A stretch of 13,660 bases of DNA, from NCBI GenBank assembly GCA_023439425.1, contig JAEXNZ010000156.1:1-13660 (forward strand), written 5' to 3'. The position numbers were made by a program, and so were the translations under genes. Source of the stretch: Pseudomonadota bacterium. GTDB lineage: Bacteria; Pseudomonadota; Gammaproteobacteria; Xanthomonadales; Xanthomonadaceae. Below the pieces are notes generated by a model. That model did no database searches, was not told the origin of the DNA, and worked only from the letters and a program-made list of their open reading frames with translations. Numbering within the stretch: position 1 is the first letter of the stretch; each line of letters begins with the position of its first letter. Shown one piece after another: positions 8,640 to 13,660 of the stretch.

Positions 8640-11625
8640 GCCCGAGCCCGCCCGCCGCATGCATCGCGGCTTGCCCCTGCATCGGCGCCACCTGGTGCTG
8701 GCGCTGTGCACCCTGCTGGCACCGTCGGCATACGCCGAGGAAGAAGCGGTTGCCTCTGCGGAAGCGAACGACCGCGCCGGTGCGCGCACGCTGGACCGGG
8801 TTTCCGTGCTTGGCTCGCAGATCGCTGGTGGCGGTGCGCAGGCGGCGCTGCCGGTGGTCGCGGTGGACCGTGAGCAGCTCGATGCCATCGGGGCCACCAA
8901 CGGCAACGAGCTGTTCCGCAGCCTGCCGCAGTTTGGCGATGTGGCAGTGACCGAAAAGGGCACCACCAACGCCGGACGCAATTCCAACGTGGCGCGCGGC
9001 GACGTGGGGTCGATCAACCTGCGTGGCTTGGGGTCGAAGTACACCCTGCTGCTGCTCAACGGGCGTCGCACCGTGCAACACCCGATCAGCAACAGCGGCG
9101 ATGAAACCACTTACAACGCCAATGCGATTCCCACCTTCGGGCTGGAGCGGGTCAATCTGCTGCTGGACGGCGCGGCCTCGATCTACGGTTCCGACGCGGT
9201 GGCCGGTGTCGTCGACCTGGTGATGCCCAGCAACCTGTCCGACGGCGGTGGCATCCAGTTGAACTACGGTAAGGTCACCGATGGGCATCGCGAGGACATC
9301 TCGCTGGATGGCTACTTCGGCAGTGATTTTGCCGAAGGTCACGGCAATCTCTCGGTGCTGTATGGCTTCTCCAGGCGCACCTCGCAGCTCAATTCCGATG
9401 CGTGGTTCACCGCGACCGATGGCCGCCGCCCGTTAGGCGACGGTACCAGCGTGCCGGACCCGAACGGTACGACGGGCTTCAGCACGCGCACCCCGTGGGG
9501 ACATTTTGAGACCTATGCGAATGGTCGTCGCACCGGGACCTGGTCGGTTAACCCGGTCACCGGTGCCCTCGTGTCCGGCTCGGTGCCCACGCGCTATCAC
9601 TACGACTCGGCCGCCGAGCCGGGCATCACCACGTCACCGGCGATCAAGAAGGGCAACGTGTTTGCCAGTGGCCGCTTCGACCTGACCGACTCCGTGCAGC
9701 TGTTCGGTGAGCTGGGCTATTACCGGGCCCGCTCCGAGTCCTGGGTCAGCAGCGAGTCCGGCTTCGGTGGTGATGGCTTCCTGCTGCATATCCGGCCAGA
9801 TGCCTACTGGGTGCCGGAGTCATTGCGCGGAGCCGACGCCATCCGTCTGCTCAACTACCAGTTCGCCGATTCGGGCATTCGCAAGGTCGAGGTGGACAAC
9901 GATCAATCGCGCCTGCTGCTGGGTGTGCGCGGATGGACGGAGGGTGGTTGGAACTGGGAAACCGCGTTGCTGTATTCGCGGGCCCGCAGCAAGGATACCC
10001 AGCAGGGCGGATTGACCGATGCCTTCATCGAGGCCGTAAACCGCACCGACGCCAGTGCCTACAACCCCTTTAGTGGCGGTGATCCGAACAGCATCCGGGT
10101 CGGGGATGCCACCCCCTACGACACCTCGTCCTTCATTGGCGAGGCTACGCGCGAAGGCACCGCCGAACTGGCGCTGTGGGACTTCAAGGTCAACCGCCCC
10201 GACGTGATCAGCTGGTACGCCGGTGACATCGGCCTGGCCGCCGGCGTGGAGTACCGCTATGAGAGCCGCGAGGATGACCGCGACGAGAACATTGATGGCA
10301 GTCGCCCCTACACTGACTGGTATACGGGCACTGTTGCGCCCAGCAACTTCTTTACCCATAGCCCGCGCCCGGATGTGCGTGGCAGCCGCAACGTCAAGTC
10401 GGCTTTGATCGAACTGGCCGTGCCGCTGATCTCGCCCGCGCAGAATATTCCGTTGGTGCAGTCGCTGGACCTGCAGATTGCAGGGCGGTATGAGGACTAC
10501 AGCGATGCAGGCCAGGTCGCCAAGCCCAAGTTCGCCGCCGCATGGAAGGTCATTGACAGCCTGCTGCTGCGCGGTTCGGTCAGCGGTGGCTTCCGTGCCC
10601 CCGGGTTGGAACTGGTGAACTCTCCGCCCACCTACGGGTTTGGCTTCAACAACGATGCCATCCGCTGCCATGCGTTGATCAGCAAGGGCGCACATCCCGA
10701 CTACAGCGCCTGCTTGAACGCCTACAGCAGCGGTTCCTCGGTCAAGCCATCGGTGAGTACCGTGACCTCCTACGGCGAGGATGTAAAGCCGGAAACCACG
10801 AAGCAGTCGTCCTGGGGCGCGGTGTTCGAGCCGCAGTTCCTGCCCGAGTCGCTGGGCTCGATCAGCCTCAGCGTGGATGCCTGGAAGGTGAAGGTGGAGA
10901 ATCCGATCAGCACCCTCGGAGAAGAGCTGCTCTACGACGCCTATCTGCGCGTGGTGGAAGGCAGCAGCAACCCGAACGTGGCGCGCGCGGCGGTGACGGC
11001 CGAGGACATCGCACAGTTCGAGGGATCGGGTCTGGCCCCGGCCGGCGTGGTGACCCACGTCTACACCCGCTATCAGAACCGCAGCCCGCTGACCGCATCC
11101 GGGGTGGACTACAACTTCACCTGGCGTCTGCCGGAGACGGCTTGGGGCAACTTCGCATTGCTGATCAGCGCCAGCCAGCTGAAGGAATACACGCAGCAGA
11201 AGCCAATTGAGGTGCAGCAGGTGGCCGCCGCAGTGGCGAGCGGCCAGCTGAACATCATTGCGCCCGACCTGGGCGCGGCCAACGAGGTAGGCATCAATGG
11301 GGCCAAGCCGGAATGGCGCGCCAGTGCCACCCTGATCTGGAACCTGCAGGACTGGACCGTGCGACTGCGCGACGACTACATCGACAGCGTGACCGCGGGT
11401 GCGTACTCGGACCGGACGCCGTATGTGGTGGGGTCCACCCAGCGCTGGGCGCTGTCGGTGAAGAAGGAGTTCAACCAGGGCGCTCTGGCAGGCACTGCGG
11501 TGGAGGTCGGGGCACGCAATCTGTTCGACAAGGAGCCACCGCTGAACGCGTCGGGCAACTACCTCACCGCGCTGCATGAGTCGTATGGGCGCTACCTCCA
11601 CGTTGGCATCTCCAAACACTGGTGA
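8620..11625 (+). CDS. TonB-dependent outer-membrane receptor
   Basis: A 1001-aa ligand-gated transporter that uses TonB and the proton gradient to import a scarce substrate across the outer membrane. A signal peptide is visible (LVLALCTLLAPSAYA, cut after residue 39) with an unusually long basic n-region. A TonB-box-like stretch (VSVLGSQ, 61-67) precedes the plug, about 76-205, with INLRGLGSKYTLLLLNGRR (132-150) and ERVNLLLDGAASIYGSDAVA (176-195). The rest is a 22-strand-type barrel with the typical VKPETTKQSSWG segment and the C-terminal aromatic end GISKHW. Cys683 and Cys698 probably form a disulfide in an outer loop. There is no N-terminal signalling domain, so it is probably not a sigma/anti-sigma transducer. 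The substrate cannot be read from sequence; neighbours are an exported OsmC-like protein and a DUF1684 lipoprotein. Confidence 0.95.
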   Translation: MQKLRSKPEPARRMHRGLPLHRRHLVLALCTLLAPSAYAEEEAVASAEANDRAGARTLDRVSVLGSQIAGGGAQAALPVVAVDREQLDAIGATNGNELFRSLPQFGDVAVTEKGTTNAGRNSNVARGDVGSINLRGLGSKYTLLLLNGRRTVQHPISNSGDETTYNANAIPTFGLERVNLLLDGAASIYGSDAVAGVVDLVMPSNLSDGGGIQLNYGKVTDGHREDISLDGYFGSDFAEGHGNLSVLYGFSRRTSQLNSDAWFTATDGRRPLGDGTSVPDPNGTTGFSTRTPWGHFETYANGRRTGTWSVNPVTGALVSGSVPTRYHYDSAAEPGITTSPAIKKGNVFASGRFDLTDSVQLFGELGYYRARSESWVSSESGFGGDGFLLHIRPDAYWVPESLRGADAIRLLNYQFADSGIRKVEVDNDQSRLLLGVRGWTEGGWNWETALLYSRARSKDTQQGGLTDAFIEAVNRTDASAYNPFSGGDPNSIRVGDATPYDTSSFIGEATREGTAELALWDFKVNRPDVISWYAGDIGLAAGVEYRYESREDDRDENIDGSRPYTDWYTGTVAPSNFFTHSPRPDVRGSRNVKSALIELAVPLISPAQNIPLVQSLDLQIAGRYEDYSDAGQVAKPKFAAAWKVIDSLLLRGSVSGGFRAPGLELVNSPPTYGFGFNNDAIRCHALISKGAHPDYSACLNAYSSGSSVKPSVSTVTSYGEDVKPETTKQSSWGAVFEPQFLPESLGSISLSVDAWKVKVENPISTLGEELLYDAYLRVVEGSSNPNVARAAVTAEDIAQFEGSGLAPAGVVTHVYTRYQNRSPLTASGVDYNFTWRLPETAWGNFALLISASQLKEYTQQKPIEVQQVAAAVASGQLNIIAPDLGAANEVGINGAKPEWRASATLIWNLQDWTVRLRDDYIDSVTAGAYSDRTPYVVGSTQRWALSVKKEFNQGALAGTAVEVGARNLFDKEPPLNASGNYLTALHESYGRYLHVGISKHW

Positions 11626-11630
11626 ACTGC

Positions 11631-12575
11631 ATGAAGACCTACGCGCTTGCCCTGTCCGTACTGACGGTCGTGTTCGCATCCGCCTGCAGTCCCAGTGCGG
11701 CTGCACCGGCACCCAGCCGCTTCCAGCAGGAACATGCCGCGTGGGTGCAGCAACGTGCGACTGATCTGCGCAGGCCCGATGGCTGGGTCAGCCTGATCGG
11801 CCTGCACTGGATTGAAGCGGGACGCCAGAACGTGGGCGCAGGAAAGGACAACACCATCCGCCTGGCGATTGGGCCAGATCGTCTCGGCCAGCTGGAGCAG
11901 CGCGACGGCGGACTGTACTTCAAACCCGTCGAAGGAGCGCGCATTACCGCCGACGGCAAGCCGCTGCAAGGGGAAATACGGTTGGTCCCGGAAGGGAAGG
12001 GCGGGGCCACCAAGCTCGGCTACGACCAGGGCAAGGGTCAAATTACTGCGATCAAGCGGGGGCAGCGGCTGGCCTTGCGCGTGCGTCACGCGGACGCGCC
12101 GGCGCGCGTGGGGTTTGCCGGCCTCGATTTCTTCCCGGCCGATGAAGCCTGGCGCGTTCCCGCTCGCTTTGTTGCGCACCCTGTCGGCAAGACCCTGCCG
12201 ATTGCCAGCGTGATCGGCGAAATCAACAACTCGCCCAATCCGGGTTACGTGGTGTTTGAGAAGGATGGGCGGACGTGGCGGCTGGAAGCGCTGGGTGATC
12301 CGTCGCAAGGTCTTAACCTGATGTTCCAGGACCAGACCACAGGGCGACAGACTTACGGCGTCGGGCGCTACCTGCATACCGACGCGGTTGCCGCAGACGG
12401 TAGCGTCACGCTGGACTTCAATCGCGCCTACAACCCGCCGTGCGCCTACACCGACTACGCAACTTGTCCGCTGCCGCCGCCGGAGAACCGGCTGGCACAG
12501 AAAGGCACCGATGCAAAGCCAGTGCGACTGGCGGTGTTGGCAGGGGAGAAGAAGTACGCGTTGGCGCAGCACTGA
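11631..12575 (+). CDS. DUF1684 lipoprotein
   Basis: A 314-aa envelope protein with a lipoprotein signal (LTVVFASAC, Cys19 as lipidation site; the lipobox is ASAC rather than the ideal LAGC). The mature protein is DUF1684, a family of unknown biochemical role, recognised from WVSLIGLHWIEAG near the start and the signature FNRAYNPPCAYTDYATCPLP near the end (263-282, with Cys271 and Cys279 likely paired). I chose the ATG at 11631, 5 bases after GGTGA and 5 bases after the receptor stop, over the GTG at 11622, which has no ribosome-binding site. The close spacing places it in one unit with the receptor and OsmC-like gene, suggesting a shared substrate. It could bind or process what the receptor takes up. 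Confidence 0.88.
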   Translation: MKTYALALSVLTVVFASACSPSAAAPAPSRFQQEHAAWVQQRATDLRRPDGWVSLIGLHWIEAGRQNVGAGKDNTIRLAIGPDRLGQLEQRDGGLYFKPVEGARITADGKPLQGEIRLVPEGKGGATKLGYDQGKGQITAIKRGQRLALRVRHADAPARVGFAGLDFFPADEAWRVPARFVAHPVGKTLPIASVIGEINNSPNPGYVVFEKDGRTWRLEALGDPSQGLNLMFQDQTTGRQTYGVGRYLHTDAVAADGSVTLDFNRAYNPPCAYTDYATCPLPPPENRLAQKGTDAKPVRLAVLAGEKKYALAQH

Positions 12576-12625
12576 GGTCCGTCACGCTGCCTTTGCATCT
12601 GTGCAATGTGCGGCTGTTAAGGTTG

Positions 12626-12641
12626 CCTGACCCCAATCAGG
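12626..12641 (+). promoter_or_regulatory. Small hairpin covering the ribosome-binding site of the next gene
   Basis: CCTGA, loop CCCCAA, TCAGG. The AGG of the Shine-Dalgarno AGGA (12639-12642), 9 bases before the ATG at 12652, is paired in the stem. A 5-bp stem is weak, so any effect on translation would be modest. Confidence 0.35.
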
Positions 12642-12651
12642 AAGCCTCACC

Positions 12652-13107
12652 ATGACCCGGACGTCTACGTTCGCACTGCTCACACTTGTTCTCAGCCCGG
12701 CGCTGGCCTTTGCTCAATCCGACCGCGAAGTCGGCGAGCACATGGTCACCCGTTCTGCCAACGTCTGCCCCGGCCACAGCGCCGAGCGCACCACGCCCAC
12801 GGTGAAGAAGGTCCCCGTGGGCGCGCTGCGGGTGATGCTGGATCGCGGTCTGGTGATGTGTCCGGACCGCCGCCTGGATGCCAGTGCGCCGGCGGTGTTC
12901 TATGGCCGCGTGGGCGTATTTGCCTGGAATCCTGAAGTCCCGGCCGCTGCCACGGTGATCGTCAATCAGATCGACCAGATGACCCGCAAGGATGAGTACC
13001 CAGTTGAAACGCTGGTGTGGGATGGCAAGGGCACTGCGTTGACCCAGCAGACGGTGCCAGCGTTCGAGCCGCGCCCGGGTGCTGCTGTGCTGTACAAGGT
13101 GCGCTGA
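12652..13107 (+). CDS. Small secreted protein of unknown function
   Basis: A 151-aa protein that I do not recognise. A clear Sec signal peptide (FALLTLVLSPALAFA, cut before QSDRE near residue 22) sends it to the periplasm or outside. The mature 130 residues contain exactly two cysteines (Cys39 and Cys70), likely one disulfide, no membrane segment and no known catalytic motif; alternating short strands suggest a small beta-rich domain. An AGGA ribosome-binding site lies 9 bases upstream. The 76-bp gap after the DUF1684 gene has no clear terminator or promoter, so it may be read through from that unit or expressed on its own. Confidence 0.75.
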   Translation: MTRTSTFALLTLVLSPALAFAQSDREVGEHMVTRSANVCPGHSAERTTPTVKKVPVGALRVMLDRGLVMCPDRRLDASAPAVFYGRVGVFAWNPEVPAAATVIVNQIDQMTRKDEYPVETLVWDGKGTALTQQTVPAFEPRPGAAVLYKVR

Positions 13108-13219
13108 TCCCCACGCGCTCCACCTTCATGGCCATTTAACCGCGCCCGGCGTACACCTGCCGCCATCGGGGGTGTCACGTTGTTGTCAGCGGCGCGGTCA
13201 GCGCGTCGCGGGGTGTCCC

Positions 13220-13660
13220 ATGAACCGACATTCAGTTGCGCGGTGCTTGCTTGCGCTCGTCAGTCTGCCTTGGATGATGTCAGCGTTTGCGCAGGAGCCA
13301 CAGGTGGTGACCGACAGTCCGGGTGCATTGGTCAACCTTTGTGGACTGACAGAAACCGCCTCCTATGCGAGCTACATAAAGCCGGGATGGGCGGACAGCA
13401 GCCCGGAAAAGGTCATCATTGCGTCGGACTCGCAGTATCCACGGGTACAGGACCAAGACGGCAATGAAAGCATTGACCCCGCTGCATCTAGAGTGAGGCT
13501 TCGTGAGGTATTCAGTGCGATAGCGGAGGGCCGAGGCGCACACGCCTACACGCCGGTCTTCATCAACGGCGATCTCACCGATTTCGGTCACGGGGAAGAG
13601 CGGCAGGAGCTGCAGTCGCTCTTTCCTTTGATGAACGGCAAGGTTGGGGGGCCATTGTTT
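13220..13660 (+). CDS. Secreted calcineurin-like metallophosphoesterase (partial, runs off the window)
   Basis: An open frame of 147 codons with no stop before the window end. A signal peptide (RCLLALVSLPWMMSAFA, cut before QEPQ near residue 25) indicates export. Two metallophosphoesterase motifs are visible: VIIASDSQYPR (65-75), where the first metal motif is Asp70-X-Gln72 instead of the usual D-X-H, and VFINGDLTDFGHG (113-125), with Gly117-Asp118 matching the GD motif. The distance between them (about 48 residues) fits the family, which hydrolyses phosphomono- or diesters at a two-metal centre. The downstream GNH and histidine motifs would lie beyond the window. The start has only a weak GGGG-like ribosome-binding site. 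The substrate is unknown. Confidence 0.75.
   Translation, partial: MNRHSVARCLLALVSLPWMMSAFAQEPQVVTDSPGALVNLCGLTETASYASYIKPGWADSSPEKVIIASDSQYPRVQDQDGNESIDPAASRVRLREVFSAIAEGRGAHAYTPVFINGDLTDFGHGEERQELQSLFPLMNGKVGGPLF

Noticed and set aside
9820..11712. Minus-strand open frame of 630 codons opposite the TonB receptor
   Set aside because: Antisense shadow of a receptor with clear family motifs along its whole length; its own translation matches nothing I recognise.
13180..13467. 95-codon plus-strand frame overlapping the metallophosphoesterase start
   Set aside because: It is in a different frame from the metallophosphoesterase, whose signal peptide and metal motifs are clear; this frame shows no domain.

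Overview
The window looks like chromosomal DNA of a high-GC gammaproteobacterium of the Xanthomonadaceae, most likely Stenotrophomonas. The reasons are the protein types, the strong G+C bias, and GTAG-headed REP palindromes with a GTT loop between arms ending in GACC and starting with GGTC, the style known as SMAG elements in S. maltophilia. The species call is an inference.

Left part (1-5870, all minus strand): mutS (DNA mismatch repair), then a 201-aa DUF937 protein ending in an EF-hand-like loop, then katG (catalase-peroxidase). A REP cluster separates mutS from the DUF937 gene. A GC-rich hairpin and two OxyR-type ATAG-N7-CTAT operator-like sites lie between the DUF937 gene and katG, next to a matching -35/-10 pair, so katG probably has its own peroxide-responsive promoter. 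KatG carries Val where the families I remember have Asp in the DGRGG motif after the distal histidine.

Middle (5928-7418): a bidirectional terminator-like hairpin, then a visibly AT-richer minus-strand gene encoding a 340-aa protein. Its central part looks like a PemK/MazF toxin fold, placed between an unknown N-terminal domain and a C-terminal coiled coil. No antitoxin gene adjoins it. The same 11-bp word lies at its start codon and about 120 bp beyond its stop, which suggests a one-gene insertion. About 300 bp of structured, non-coding DNA follows.

Right part (7419-12575, plus strand): a tight three-gene unit encoding an exported protein with two OsmC-like domains (only the second has the cysteine pair), a 1001-aa TonB-dependent outer-membrane receptor overlapping it by 20 bp, and a DUF1684 lipoprotein starting 5 bp after the receptor. 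This suggests one envelope system: a receptor with two exported partners that could act on or bind its ligand or protect it from peroxides. The ligand is unknown. Next come a small secreted protein with a single cysteine pair (12652-13107) and the start of a secreted metallophosphoesterase (13220 to the window edge).

The most interesting parts are the stand-alone PemK/MazF-like protein in its putative island, the exported tandem-OsmC/TonB receptor/DUF1684 unit, and the KatG substitution with its operator arrangement.
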